DNA of 64,000 nucleotides from Massilia sp. PDC64 (lineage in GTDB: Bacteria > Pseudomonadota > Gammaproteobacteria > Burkholderiales > Burkholderiaceae_D): contig NZ_FMZS01000013.1 in the NCBI RefSeq assembly GCF_900101265.1, positions 62,001-126,000 on the forward strand, in the 5' to 3' direction. Every line of letters starts with the position of its first letter. Position 1 is the stretch's first letter. This document shows, in pieces, positions 16,201 through 24,358 of this stretch. Position numbers and translations under genes: made by a program. Below the pieces are notes generated by a model that was not told the origin of the DNA, ran no database searches, and worked only from the letters and a program-made list of their open reading frames with translations.

Positions 16201-16561
16201 CTTCGATCTCGTGCGGCACGATGACGCCGCCGCCGCCGCCGAACACCTTGATGTGGGCGCCGCCGCGCTGGCGCAGCAGGTCGATCATGTACTTGAAGTA
16301 TTCGACGTGGCCGCCCTGGTAGCTGGAGATGGCGATGCCCTGTACGTCCTCGGCCAGCGCGGCCGTGACGACTTCGTCCACCGAGCGGTTATGGCCCAGG
16401 TGCACGACTTCGGCGCCGTTCGTCTGCAGGATGCGGCGCATGATGTTGATCGAGGCATCGTGGCCGTCGAACAGCGAGGCGGCCGTGACGAAGCGGACTT
16501 TGTTGGACAGTTTGGCGTGCTCCGGCAGGTCGAGCTTGGCGGCAGGCGTGATGTCGTTCAT
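13274..16561 (-). CDS. icmF: Fused isobutyryl-CoA mutase / G-protein chaperone IcmF
   Basis: 1095 aa, the standard IcmF size. In order: a B12-binding domain with FDGHDASI (31-38, the DxH base ligand) and SSYQGGH; a MeaB-type GTPase with P-loop GITGTGGAGKSS (~212-223) and a switch region IVETSGIGQGD; a linker; and the large mutase (TIM-barrel) domain with TGVFPFKREGEDP-like and NTSVSMTINGPAP blocks. It interconverts isobutyryl- and n-butyryl-CoA using adenosylcobalamin, with the GTPase domain gating cofactor loading. Some IcmFs also act on pivalyl/isovaleryl-CoA; I cannot tell which from the sequence alone. AAGGA precedes the ATG. Confidence 0.93.
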   Translation of the reverse strand: MNDITPAAKLDLPEHAKLSNKVRFVTAASLFDGHDASINIMRRILQTNGAEVVHLGHNRSVDEVVTAALAEDVQGIAISSYQGGHVEYFKYMIDLLRQRGGAHIKVFGGGGGVIVPHEIEELHAYGVTRIFSPEDGQRMGLVGMIRSMLEACDVDLSPYAPTTLEPLQTGPIEQRHRPLAQLITALENGKASPDLRKRIMDTAEGLKVPVLGITGTGGAGKSSLTDELIRRIRLDQGDRLNIAVISIDPSRRKSGGALLGDRIRMNAINPWNGQHRVFMRSLATREAGSEISQALPDVIAACKVAGFDLVIVETSGIGQGDAAIVPHVDVSMYVMTPEFGAASQLEKIDMLDFADFIAINKFDRKGAQDALRDVAKQVQRNKELWSKSPDEMPVYGTQASRFNDDGVTALYLGLLPALAEFGLRTETPKLPKPATRYSSGKNVIVPPARSRYLAEIADTVRGYHRNVGKQVKLARERQQLTETKRMLAAANREVVLDDLITERDNAMDGEAKKLLASWPQLQATYAGDEHVVKIRDKEIRTNLTYTTLSGNKVRKVALPRFEDHGEILRFLMLENVPGAFPYTAGVFPFKREGEDPTRMFAGEGDAFRTNRRFKLVSQGMEAKRLSTAFDSVTLYGADPALRPDIYGKVGNSGVSIATLDDMKVLYDGFDLCSPNTSVSMTINGPAPTILAMFMNTAIDQQLDRFERDNGRKPTDDEAAKIRAWVLANVRGTVQADILKEDQGQNTCIFSTEFSLKVMGDIQEYFVQNQVRNFYSVSISGYHIAEAGANPISQLAFTLSNGFTFVEAYLARGMHIDDFAPNLSFFFSNGMDPEYTVLGRVARRIWAVAMRDKYGANDRSQKLKYHIQTSGRSLHAQEIDFNDIRTTLQALIAIYDNCNSLHTNAYDEAITTPTDESVRRALAIQLIINREWGLAKNENPNQGSFILEELTDLVEEAVLQEFERIAERGGVLGAMETGYQRGKIQEESMLYEHRKHDGSLPIIGVNTFRNPKATEAPATIELARSTDDEKQSQLKRLEDFHRRHADEAPAALAALQQAAIDNENVFARLMDAVRVCSLGQITTALFEVGGQYRRNM

Positions 16562-16646
16562 GGTGTTCCTTGGAAAACGGAAGCGAACTGTGGGTTCTTT
16601 GTACGGTATATGACGTTAACGTAAACGTCAAGAATGGTTCTCGGCA

Positions 16647-19600
16647 TCATGCGGCGCGTTTTTTGACGCTACCCGACAGCAACTCCTGCTTGCGCACGCG
16701 ATACTCGGCCACGGCCTTTTCCTTGACGTGCCCGAAGCCGCGGATCTGTTCCGGCAGCCCCGCCAGCTCGACGGCGACGGCGTGATTCGATGCATCCAGC
16801 GACGGCAGCAGTGCCTCGATCATGTCACGGTATTCGGTGACGAGGGCGCGCTCCATCCTGCGCTCGGCCGTGTAGCCGAAGACGTCGAACGCCGTGCCGC
16901 GCAAGCCTTTCAGCTTGGCCAGCAGCTTGAACGCCCCCCACATCCACGAGCCGAATTCCGCTTTCACGAGGTGGCCCTTGGCATCCTTCTTCGCGAACAG
17001 CGGCGGCGCCAGGTTGAATTTCACGCTGAACTTGCCGTCGAACTGGCTTTGCAGCTGTTCCACGAAGCGGCCGTCCGTGTACAGGCGCGCCACTTCGTAT
17101 TCGTCCTTGTAGGCCATCAGCTTCGCATACGACTTCGCCACGGCCATCGTCAGCTTGTTGCCCAGCTCGAGCGCCGTCTCGCGTTCGCGCACGCGTGCGA
17201 CCAGTGCCTCGTATTGCGCGGCGTAGGCCGCGTCCTGGTAACCGGTCAGGAACTCGACGCGCTTTTTGATCACGCTGTCGAGGCTCTGCGGCATCTGGAT
17301 CAGGACCGGCTGCGCCGGGACCGCCGTGCGTTCCACGCGCTTCAGGTCGACGGCGGCGCGGCGGCCCCACAGGAAGCTGCGCTGGTTCGACGCGACGGCG
17401 ACGCCGTTCAATTCGATGGCGCGCAGCAGCGACGCTTCCGACAGCGGCACGAGGCCCTTCTGCCACGCATAGCCCAGCATGAACAGGTTGGCGGCGATCG
17501 AGTCGCCCATCAGCGCCGTCGCCAGCTTCGTCGCGTCGAGGAAGTCGGCGCCCGCCTCGCCGCCGACGGCTTCCACGATCAGCGAACGGACTTGCTCGGC
17601 CGGGAATTCCCAATCTCTCTGCTGGGCGAAGGTGCCGGTCGGCTGCTCGTGCAGGTTGACGACGACCATCGTGCGGCCCGGGCGCATCTTCGAGATGGCG
17701 TCGGCCGCGCCGGCCGTCAGCATGTCGCAGCCCAGCACGAGGTCGGCCTCGCCGGTGGCGATGCGCTGGGCGCGCAGGCGTTCCGGCGTTTCCGCGATCT
17801 TGACGTGCGACGTGACGGAGCCGTTCTTCTGGCTCATGCCCGTCATGTCCAGCACGGACGCGCCCTTGCCTTCGAGGTGAGCCGCCATGCCCATCAGCGC
17901 CCCCACGGTGATGACGCCGGTGCCGCCGATGCCGTTGATCAGGATGTTGTACGGCGCCGCGATCGACGGCAGGGCGGGCGTGGGCAGCGGGCCCCAGCCG
18001 TCGTCGCCGTCCTTCCTGCTGGCGCCGGCCTTGTTCTTCTTCAGCGTGCCCCCTTCGACGGTGGCGAAGCTCGGGCAGAAACCCTTGGCGCACGAATAAT
18101 CCTTGTTGCACGCCGACTGGTCGATGGCGCGCTTGCGGCCGAATTCCGTTTCTTTCGGCAGGATAGACACGCAGTTCGACTGTATGCCGCAATCGCCGCA
18201 GCCTTCGCACACGGCTTCGTTGATCACCATGCGCTTGGCGATGTCCGGGAACTCACCCTTTTTCCGGCGGCGGCGCTTTTCGGCCGCGCAGGTCTGGTCG
18301 TAGATCAGCACCGTCACGCCCGGAATCTCGCGCAATTCGCGCTGCACGTCGTCCATCCTGCCGCGGTCGTACAGCGTGACCTCGGCCGGCAGGGCGGAGC
18401 GGTCTTCATAACGCGACAGGTCTTCCGTCACGAGCGCGATGCGCTTGACGCCTTCGGCCGCCATCTGGCGCGCGATCAGTGGCACGGACGTCGTGCCGTC
18501 GACCGGTTGGCCGCCCGTCATCGCGACGGCGTCGTTGTACAGGATCTTGTACGTGATGTTCACGTTGGCCGCGATGGCGGCGCGCACGGCGAGATGGCCC
18601 GAGTGGAAATAGGTACCGTCGCCCAGGTTCTGGAACACGTGCGGGGCTTTCGAGAACGCGGCCTGGCCGATCCACGGCGCGCCTTCGCCGCCCATGTGCG
18701 TCGTCAGCTTGTTCATCTCCGGGTAGATCGACGTGGCCATCACGTGGCAGCCGATGCCGGCCAGCGCGAACGAACCGTCCGGCACCTTCGTCGACGTGTT
18801 GTGCGGGCAGCCGGAGCAGTAGAATGCGGGGCGGAACGGCGTCGTCACAGCCTTCATCAGGACGGCGTCCTTCGCTTCCAGGAACGCGAGGCGGGCCTTG
18901 ATCAGGTCGCGGGTGCGGTCGTCGAGATTGAGGCGGGTGATGCGGCCGGCGATCACGCGCGCCACCTGCGCGACGGAGAAATCGGCCTTCGGCGGCAGCA
19001 GCCATTCGCCGCGCGGCGCGACCCATTCCCCCTTTTCGTCGAACTTGCCGATCACGCGCGGGCGCACGTCGTCGCGCCAGTTATAGAGCTGTTCCTTGAG
19101 CTGGTATTCGACGACCTGGCGTTTCTCTTCCACGACGAGGATCTCGTCCAGACCTTGCGCGAATTCGCGCACGCCTTCCGGCTCCAGCGGCCAGATCATC
19201 GCGACCTTGAACAGGCGCAGCCCGACTTTTGCCGCCATCGCTTCGTCGATACCCAGTTCTTCCAGCGCTTCCAGCACGTCCACGTACGATTTGCCGGACG
19301 CGATGATGCCGAGCTTCGCATCCGGGCTGTCGATCGTCGTGCGGTTCAGTTTATTTTCGCGCGCATAGGCGAGGGCCGCGTAGATCTTGTAGTCCTGCAT
19401 CAGGGCTTCCTGATTGCGCGCCTGCTGGCCCAGCGGGATGGACGACAGCCGCGTATTCAGGCCGCCTTCCGGCATCGCGAAGTCCTGCGGGATCTTCACG
19501 TCGACGCGGAACGGATCGGCGTCGACCGACGCGCTCGATTCCACCGTGTCGGCCAGCGCCTTGAACGCGACGGCCAGGCCGGAAAAGCGCGACATCGCCC

Positions 19601-20222
19601 AGCCGTGCACGCCCAGGTCCAGGTATTCCTGCACGTTCGACGGATACAGCACGGGGATCATGCAGGCCGCGAAGATGTGGTCGGACTGGTGCGGCAAGGT
19701 CGACGAATAGGCGCCGTGGTCGTCGCCCGCGACGAGCAGCACGCCGCCGTTCTTTGCCGTGCCGGCATGGTTCATGTGCTTGAAGACGTCGCCGCAGCGG
19801 TCCACGCCCGGCCCTTTCGCGTACCACATCGCGAACACGCCGTCGTATCTGGCCGGGCCGATCAGGTCCACGGTCTGGGTGCCCCAGACGGCCGTCGCGG
19901 CCAGGTCCTCGTTCACGCCCGGCACGAACTGGATGGATTTCGCTTCCAGGTGGCCCTTGGCCTTCCACAGGTTCTCGTCGAGGCCGCCCAGGGGCGAGCC
20001 GCGGTAACCCGAGACGAAGCCTGCGGTGTTCAGGCCGGCCTGCTCGTCGCGCAGCTTCTGGATCATCGGCAGGCGCACGAGGGCCTGGATGCCGGACAGG
20101 AAGATCTTGCCGGAGATGGCGGTGTACTTGTCGTCGAGGCTGACGTCTTTGAGGGGAGCGGGAACGGCGGGGGTGGCAGGGACGGACGCGGATGCGCCCT
20201 GGCCCAGGACGGTGTCAGGCAT
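16647..20222 (-). CDS. Indolepyruvate ferredoxin oxidoreductase family protein (fused IorA-IorB type)
   Basis: 1191 aa, a single-chain 2-ketoacid oxidoreductase. The N-terminal pyrimidine domain has GYRGSPLGGLDENLW; a TPP domain contains GIGCHVMATSIYPEMN (~484-499); an iron-sulfur region CEGCGDCGIQSNC (~670-682) is followed by CNKDYSCAKGFCPSF; the gamma-like domain starts ILINGIGGTGVITVGALMGMAA. It oxidatively decarboxylates aryl or branched 2-keto acids to acyl-CoA. This long, fused form is typical of proteobacteria and probably uses an electron acceptor other than clostridial ferredoxin. GGAGACACC precedes the ATG. It lies 85 bp upstream of icmF on the same strand; both fit amino-acid-derived acyl-CoA catabolism. 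Confidence 0.9.
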   Translation of the reverse strand: MPDTVLGQGASASVPATPAVPAPLKDVSLDDKYTAISGKIFLSGIQALVRLPMIQKLRDEQAGLNTAGFVSGYRGSPLGGLDENLWKAKGHLEAKSIQFVPGVNEDLAATAVWGTQTVDLIGPARYDGVFAMWYAKGPGVDRCGDVFKHMNHAGTAKNGGVLLVAGDDHGAYSSTLPHQSDHIFAACMIPVLYPSNVQEYLDLGVHGWAMSRFSGLAVAFKALADTVESSASVDADPFRVDVKIPQDFAMPEGGLNTRLSSIPLGQQARNQEALMQDYKIYAALAYARENKLNRTTIDSPDAKLGIIASGKSYVDVLEALEELGIDEAMAAKVGLRLFKVAMIWPLEPEGVREFAQGLDEILVVEEKRQVVEYQLKEQLYNWRDDVRPRVIGKFDEKGEWVAPRGEWLLPPKADFSVAQVARVIAGRITRLNLDDRTRDLIKARLAFLEAKDAVLMKAVTTPFRPAFYCSGCPHNTSTKVPDGSFALAGIGCHVMATSIYPEMNKLTTHMGGEGAPWIGQAAFSKAPHVFQNLGDGTYFHSGHLAVRAAIAANVNITYKILYNDAVAMTGGQPVDGTTSVPLIARQMAAEGVKRIALVTEDLSRYEDRSALPAEVTLYDRGRMDDVQRELREIPGVTVLIYDQTCAAEKRRRRKKGEFPDIAKRMVINEAVCEGCGDCGIQSNCVSILPKETEFGRKRAIDQSACNKDYSCAKGFCPSFATVEGGTLKKNKAGASRKDGDDGWGPLPTPALPSIAAPYNILINGIGGTGVITVGALMGMAAHLEGKGASVLDMTGMSQKNGSVTSHVKIAETPERLRAQRIATGEADLVLGCDMLTAGAADAISKMRPGRTMVVVNLHEQPTGTFAQQRDWEFPAEQVRSLIVEAVGGEAGADFLDATKLATALMGDSIAANLFMLGYAWQKGLVPLSEASLLRAIELNGVAVASNQRSFLWGRRAAVDLKRVERTAVPAQPVLIQMPQSLDSVIKKRVEFLTGYQDAAYAAQYEALVARVRERETALELGNKLTMAVAKSYAKLMAYKDEYEVARLYTDGRFVEQLQSQFDGKFSVKFNLAPPLFAKKDAKGHLVKAEFGSWMWGAFKLLAKLKGLRGTAFDVFGYTAERRMERALVTEYRDMIEALLPSLDASNHAVAVELAGLPEQIRGFGHVKEKAVAEYRVRKQELLSGSVKKRAA

Positions 20223-20399
20223 GGTGTCTCCAAACTTTGTGTTTTCAGATGGGTCCGTGCCGGAGGCGCGCCGGGTAGGCGCTGGCCGGATCGGGCCCTG
20301 GTGCCGCTTTGGCGGCTGTTACACCAAGTGTAGAGACAAGTTGACGTATACGGAAATACGGAATGGGGATGGAGCCATAAGAAAAAATGATGGCCCGGT

Positions 20400-21329
20400 T
20401 TACAACGCCCGCGCGCCGATCCAGCGGCCGTCCGCGCACAGGTCATGCGCCACCTGGACGACGAGGCGGCTGACGGCCGCGGCCGCATTGGTGAGTGGGA
20501 TATTGCGTGAGGTGCACAGGACAACGGTGCGCGCAATGGCCGGATCGCGGATGGCCAGCGCCCGCATGGCGCCGCGTTCGACGTCGGCCTGCACGGGTGC
20601 TACCGGAAGGAGGGTGGCGCCCATGCCGGCAAGAATGGCCGACTTCAGGATCGCGATCGAGTTGATCTCGATGACGTCGTGCGTCGCAAGGCCCGCGGCG
20701 CGTGCCGTGCTTTCGATGCGCGGCCGCACGCCATGCTGCAGGCCCGGCAGGATCAGGGTCGTGTCCAGGGCGGCGCGCAAGGTCAGGCTGTCGTTTCCGG
20801 CGGCGGCGGGCGCGTCGGCCCGGCAAATGAAACGCAGTTCTTCCTCGACGAGTGGAATGGCGGAGAAGCTGCCGAGCTGGCCGTCGTCGAACAGCACGGC
20901 CAGGTTGATACGGCCCGCGCGCAGCTGCTCGGCCAGGCTGCCGGTGATTTCCTCGGTCAGCTGCAGCGTGATTTCCGGATAGCGCTGGCGGATGGCCGTC
21001 AGCAGCGGCAGCGCGAGGGCATCCGAAATACTGTGCGGCAGGCCGAGCGTGACGCTGCCCGACGGTCGTTCGGCCGATTGCACGACGGCGGCCTGCGCAT
21101 CTGCCACCTGCTTGAGGATGGCCTGCGCATGCTCGTAGAACACCTTGCCCGCGTCGGTGTTGAGCACGCCTTGTGCGGAGCGGTGCAGCAGTTGCACGCC
21201 CAGTTCCTCTTCCAGCTGGCGCAATTGCTGGGTCAGCGCCGGTTGCGCCACGTGCAGGACCAGCGCCGCACGCGACAGCGAGCCGTGGTCCACGATGGCG
21301 ACGAAGTAGCGCAGCTGGCGAAGTTCCAT
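20400..21329 (-). CDS. LysR-family transcriptional regulator (Nac/Cbl-like)
   Basis: 309 aa. The N-terminal winged helix MELRQLRYFVAIVDHGSLSRAALVLHVAQPALTQQLRQLEEELG-type segment (1-44) is classic LysR, and the rest is a periplasmic-binding-protein-like effector domain. The opening resembles Nac-type regulators. ATG 21329 is preferred to an upstream start at 21371. It is divergent from the HD-GYP gene and 177 bp upstream of the indolepyruvate oxidoreductase gene on the same strand, so it may control that gene or itself. The inverted repeat at 21342-21359 is a likely binding site. The effector is unknown. Confidence 0.87.
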   Translation of the reverse strand: MELRQLRYFVAIVDHGSLSRAALVLHVAQPALTQQLRQLEEELGVQLLHRSAQGVLNTDAGKVFYEHAQAILKQVADAQAAVVQSAERPSGSVTLGLPHSISDALALPLLTAIRQRYPEITLQLTEEITGSLAEQLRAGRINLAVLFDDGQLGSFSAIPLVEEELRFICRADAPAAAGNDSLTLRAALDTTLILPGLQHGVRPRIESTARAAGLATHDVIEINSIAILKSAILAGMGATLLPVAPVQADVERGAMRALAIRDPAIARTVVLCTSRNIPLTNAAAAVSRLVVQVAHDLCADGRWIGARAL

Positions 21330-21341
21330 TTTGTAAATACT

Positions 21342-21359
21342 TGTAGCGTTATGGCTACA
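21342..21359. promoter_or_regulatory. Putative LysR operator
   Basis: TGTAGC-GTTATG-GCTACA, a perfect 6-bp inverted repeat containing the T-N11-A pattern, directly upstream of the LysR start (21329). A second overlapping dyad GTTATGG ... CCATAAG follows. Autoregulation and control of the divergent gene are plausible. Confidence 0.5.
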
Positions 21360-21466
21360 CAAAATAACCATAAGTTTATTATTGGAAAGTTTCCTGTCAT
21401 CAAATTGTTATACTCGATGGACGCCGGATCGCGGCGAGATTAACACACACATTCCCGGACTCTTTC

Positions 21467-22687
21467 ATGCTCAAGAAAGTCGATTCCTCCCAGTTGCGCG
21501 TCGGGATGTACATCCATGACCTCGATTGCGGCTGGATGGAACATCCTTTCGTCCGCAACCGTTTCGCCATCACGTCCGAGGACGAGATCCGCAAGATCGT
21601 CGCGGCGGGCATCCGCGGCGTGACGATCGACTGCACGCGCGGACTGGACGTGGCCGACGCCCCCACGGTGGCCGAAGTGGAAGCCGCGACGGAGGCCGAG
21701 GTCGCCGCGATCGCCGCCAAACCGGTCGCGCCGCTGCGTGCGTCGCTGGCCGAGGAGTTCGACCGCGCCTTCGCGATCCGGCGCCAGGCCGCCGACCTCG
21801 TCAAGACGGTGATGCAGGACGCGCGCTTGGGCAAGGCAGTGGAAATGGACAAGGTGGCGCCGGTGGTCGAGAACATCACCGCCTCGATTCTGCGCAATGC
21901 GTCCGCGTTGCTGGGCCTGTCCGCCATCAAGTCCAAGGACGATTACACGTTCCTGCACTCGGTCAGCGTCTGCACCCTCCTGGTCGCTTTCTGCCGTTCG
22001 CGCAAGCTGGATGCCGCGATCACTTACGAGGCCGGCATCGGCGGCCTGCTGCACGACACGGGCAAGGCGCTGGTGCCGGATGCCATCCTGAACAAGCCGG
22101 GCCGCCTGACCGACGAGGAATTCGAGATCGTGCGCCGCCACCCCAGGGACGGCTACGACATCCTGCGCCGTTCGTCCGGCATCGGTCCGATCCCGCTCGA
22201 CATCACGCTGCACCACCACGAGCGGCGCGACGGCACGGGTTATCCGGACCGCCAGGGCGAACAGGACATCAGCGAGCTGGCGCAGATGGCCGCGATCGTC
22301 GACGTCTACGACGCCATCACGGCAGACCGGTGCTACCACAAGGGCATGCCGGCGGCCGAGGCGCTGCGCAAGATGTACGAGTGGAGCAAGTTCCATTTCA
22401 ATCCGACGCTGACGCAGGAATTCATGCGTTGCGTCGGTATCTATCCGGTCGGGACCCTCGTCCTGCTGGAATCCGGCCGGCTGGCCGTGGTCGTCGAGCC
22501 GCACGAAACGAGTCTGCTCACGCCCAAGGTCAACGTGTTCTACAGCACGAAGAGCCAGACCTACATCAAGCCGGAGACGGTGGACCTGGCGCGCGGCGTG
22601 GGGTTCGGCGGTGCGGACAAGATCCTGCGCCACGAATCGCCCGCCAAATGGCAGGTCGACCCGCTGCGCTTCCTGCAGTTGGCCTGA
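21467..22687 (+). CDS. HD-GYP domain cyclic-di-GMP phosphodiesterase with DUF3391
   Basis: 406 aa. The N-terminal DUF3391-like domain begins KKVDSSQLRVGMYIHDLDCGW. The HD-GYP domain has LLHDTGKALVPD (H196, D197), HHHERRDGTGYP (249-260) and DVYDAITADRCYHKG. HD-GYP enzymes hydrolyse cyclic di-GMP to GMP. All metal ligands expected from the motif are present. No membrane segment, so cytosolic. It converges on a GGDEF gene only 6 bp away. Its own promoter lies in the 137 bp shared with the LysR gene. Confidence 0.92.
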   Translation: MLKKVDSSQLRVGMYIHDLDCGWMEHPFVRNRFAITSEDEIRKIVAAGIRGVTIDCTRGLDVADAPTVAEVEAATEAEVAAIAAKPVAPLRASLAEEFDRAFAIRRQAADLVKTVMQDARLGKAVEMDKVAPVVENITASILRNASALLGLSAIKSKDDYTFLHSVSVCTLLVAFCRSRKLDAAITYEAGIGGLLHDTGKALVPDAILNKPGRLTDEEFEIVRRHPRDGYDILRRSSGIGPIPLDITLHHHERRDGTGYPDRQGEQDISELAQMAAIVDVYDAITADRCYHKGMPAAEALRKMYEWSKFHFNPTLTQEFMRCVGIYPVGTLVLLESGRLAVVVEPHETSLLTPKVNVFYSTKSQTYIKPETVDLARGVGFGGADKILRHESPAKWQVDPLRFLQLA

Positions 22688-22693
22688 CGACGT

Positions 22694-23731
22694 TCAGAAG
22701 AATTCGGCGGTGTCGTTGGAGGCGACGGTCTGCAGCAGGCCGTGCGCGACGAGGTCGTCGTAATGGCAGGCGCGGTTGCGCCCGCTGCTTTTCGCGTAGT
22801 ACAGCGCCTGATCCGCGTGGCCCAGCGTGACCACGGGCGAATCGTACGCGCTGATGCTGACGAAGCCGACGCTGACCGTCACCCGTCCCACCTGCGGGAA
22901 GACATGGCTTTCGACGTTGGTGCGGAAGCGTTCGATGATCTTCCAGGCATTGTCCAGCGTGGTCGAGCGCAGCAGCACGACGAATTCCTCGCCGCCGAAG
23001 CGGAACACGCGGTCCTGGGCGCGGAACGACGATTGCAGCAGGTTGGCGATCAGGATCAGGACTTCGTCGCCGTACAGGTGGCCGAATTTGTCGTTGACGG
23101 TCTTGAAGTGGTCGACGTCGACCACGGCCAGCCACTGTTTTTCCAGGGCATGGTGCTGGCGCCGCTCGGGCAGGCCCGGCAGACGCGGGTCGCGCTCGTG
23201 GGAACTCTGCAGCATGCGTGCCAGCTGGTCGTCGAATGTCTTGCGGTTGAGCAGGCCGGTGAGCGAATCGCGCTCGCTGTAGTCGAGCAGGTTCTGGAAA
23301 TTCCGGTAGACACCGACGATGCCGCCGATCACGTACACGGTCTCGCGCGAAAACACCTTGTCGTCGCGGATTTCCAGGCAGGTCGTGGCTTTGTCGCCGA
23401 ACCAGATCGGTAGCCAGAGTACACGCATGCCGTCAGCCGTCACGGCTTCCGCGCTGGCCTGATGCTCGGCCAGGCAGCGTTTGAGTTCGGGGAAAGCGGC
23501 CACCGGATCGCCCAGCGCGCCGTCATGCGAGTCTTCCAGGCGCGCTGCGCCGCCTTTCACGATGCTTGCGCGCGCGCGCAGGTATTGCTGCCCAGACACG
23601 GTCGTGATGGCCAATATGCGCGTCTGCGCCGCACCCGCCAGCTCCTGCACTGCCGAGATCACGGAAATATCGAGCATCGCGTGATCGCGGTGGCCGGTCA
23701 TGTCCACCATGTGTTTCAGAAGCGAATCCAT
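22694..23731 (-). CDS. Diguanylate cyclase (GGDEF)
   Basis: 345 aa. The first ~165 residues look like a soluble GAF-like sensor domain; there is no membrane segment. The GGDEF domain follows: DSLTGLLNRKTFDDQL, VVDVDHFKTVNDKFGHLYGDEVL, then RAQD (237-240) and GGEEF (246-250). Active-site and inhibitory (RxxD) sites are both intact, so it should make cyclic di-GMP from GTP and be feedback-inhibited. It is convergent with the HD-GYP gene. Together with nearby pilus and EPS-related genes it fits control of surface attachment. Confidence 0.93.
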   Translation of the reverse strand: MDSLLKHMVDMTGHRDHAMLDISVISAVQELAGAAQTRILAITTVSGQQYLRARASIVKGGAARLEDSHDGALGDPVAAFPELKRCLAEHQASAEAVTADGMRVLWLPIWFGDKATTCLEIRDDKVFSRETVYVIGGIVGVYRNFQNLLDYSERDSLTGLLNRKTFDDQLARMLQSSHERDPRLPGLPERRQHHALEKQWLAVVDVDHFKTVNDKFGHLYGDEVLILIANLLQSSFRAQDRVFRFGGEEFVVLLRSTTLDNAWKIIERFRTNVESHVFPQVGRVTVSVGFVSISAYDSPVVTLGHADQALYYAKSSGRNRACHYDDLVAHGLLQTVASNDTAEFF

Positions 23732-24119
23732 GTCGTTCTCAGCAATGTAATCAACCGACCTGCAGGCTGGGCACAGCCGCCGTCGCGTTCGCAGGTATCA
23801 GGCGTTTCACAAAGAGCAAGCGAAACAGGATATAGCGTTTTTGCATTCTAAGCAATTATGCAAATGCAATTTTTTTAGCCTGAGTGAATTTTCTCAAAGC
23901 CAAACAACAACGTGCTCCCCCAGCCCGGGGGGATTTTGATTCCAACAAACAAAAAATAGTTCCGCACAGCAAAGTTGTTGATAGTCAAGTTGCCGTCCGG
24001 CATCAAAATTTATAGTGAACTCACTGGCACGGAACGCAGCAAGTTACTGGGAAGTGGTGACTTGACCAGCGTCTCCGGCCGGTAGCTGTTCTTATTAACC
24101 CACCATATGGGAGTTTGTC
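23732..24119. other. Intergenic region upstream of the tad/Flp locus
   Basis: 388 bp with no gene. It is A/T-rich near 23860-23910, has a GC stem TCCCCC ... GGGGGA at 23916-23933 followed by TTTT, and a TATAGT at 24011-24016 that could be a -10 element for the pilin, although no good -35 lies at the right distance. GGGAG just before 24120 is the pilin ribosome binding site. TGGCAC at 24025 is not a proper sigma-54 site. Confidence 0.55.
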
Positions 24120-24299
24120 ATGAGCAACTTCATCTCCGCAGCCAAAACCTTCGCCGCTGACGAGAACGGTGTGACGGCCATCGAGTATGGCCTGATTGCC
24201 GCCTTGATCGGCGTGGCCGCGGCCACTACCGCGACAACTTTGGGCACAAACCTGTCGACCCTGTTCCAGGACATCGCAGACAAGGTGAAGGTCTCCTGA
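24120..24299 (+). CDS. flp: Flp/Fap-type major pilin
   Basis: 59 aa. Short leader ending ENG, then VTAIEYGLIAALIG: the Flp motif G|xxxxEY with cleavage after G17, leaving a 42-residue mature pilin with E22/Y23 at the start of its hydrophobic helix. It assembles into a Tad pilus after processing by the prepilin peptidase encoded next. GGGAG sits six bases before the ATG. A strong hairpin follows directly, so most transcripts may end here, giving pilin in excess over the machinery. This is the first gene of the locus. Confidence 0.95.
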   Translation: MSNFISAAKTFAADENGVTAIEYGLIAALIGVAAATTATTLGTNLSTLFQDIADKVKVS

Positions 24300-24311
24300 T
24301 GTAGTGAAGTC

Positions 24312-24347
24312 GCCCTCCGGGTCTCTGGGCCCGGAGGGCTTTTTTTT
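24312..24347 (+). terminator. Terminator/attenuator after the pilin gene
   Basis: GCCCTCCGG (24312-24320) and CCGGAGGGC (24331-24339) form a perfect 9-bp stem with a 10-nt loop, followed by eight T. It lies inside the apparent operon, 12 bp before the peptidase gene. Confidence 0.9.
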
Positions 24348-24358
24348 GGGGAGCCGTC

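Noticed and set aside
16728..20333. A 1201-codon open frame on the plus strand antisense to the indolepyruvate oxidoreductase
   Set aside because: Composition typical of a shadow frame in GC-rich DNA (Arg, His, Gln, Ala, no fold); the minus-strand gene has clear catalytic motifs.
24025..24040. A possible sigma-54 promoter TGGCAC before the pilin gene
   Set aside because: After GG the GC comes at the wrong distance (10 or 13 bp instead of 12); sigma-54 spacing is strict.
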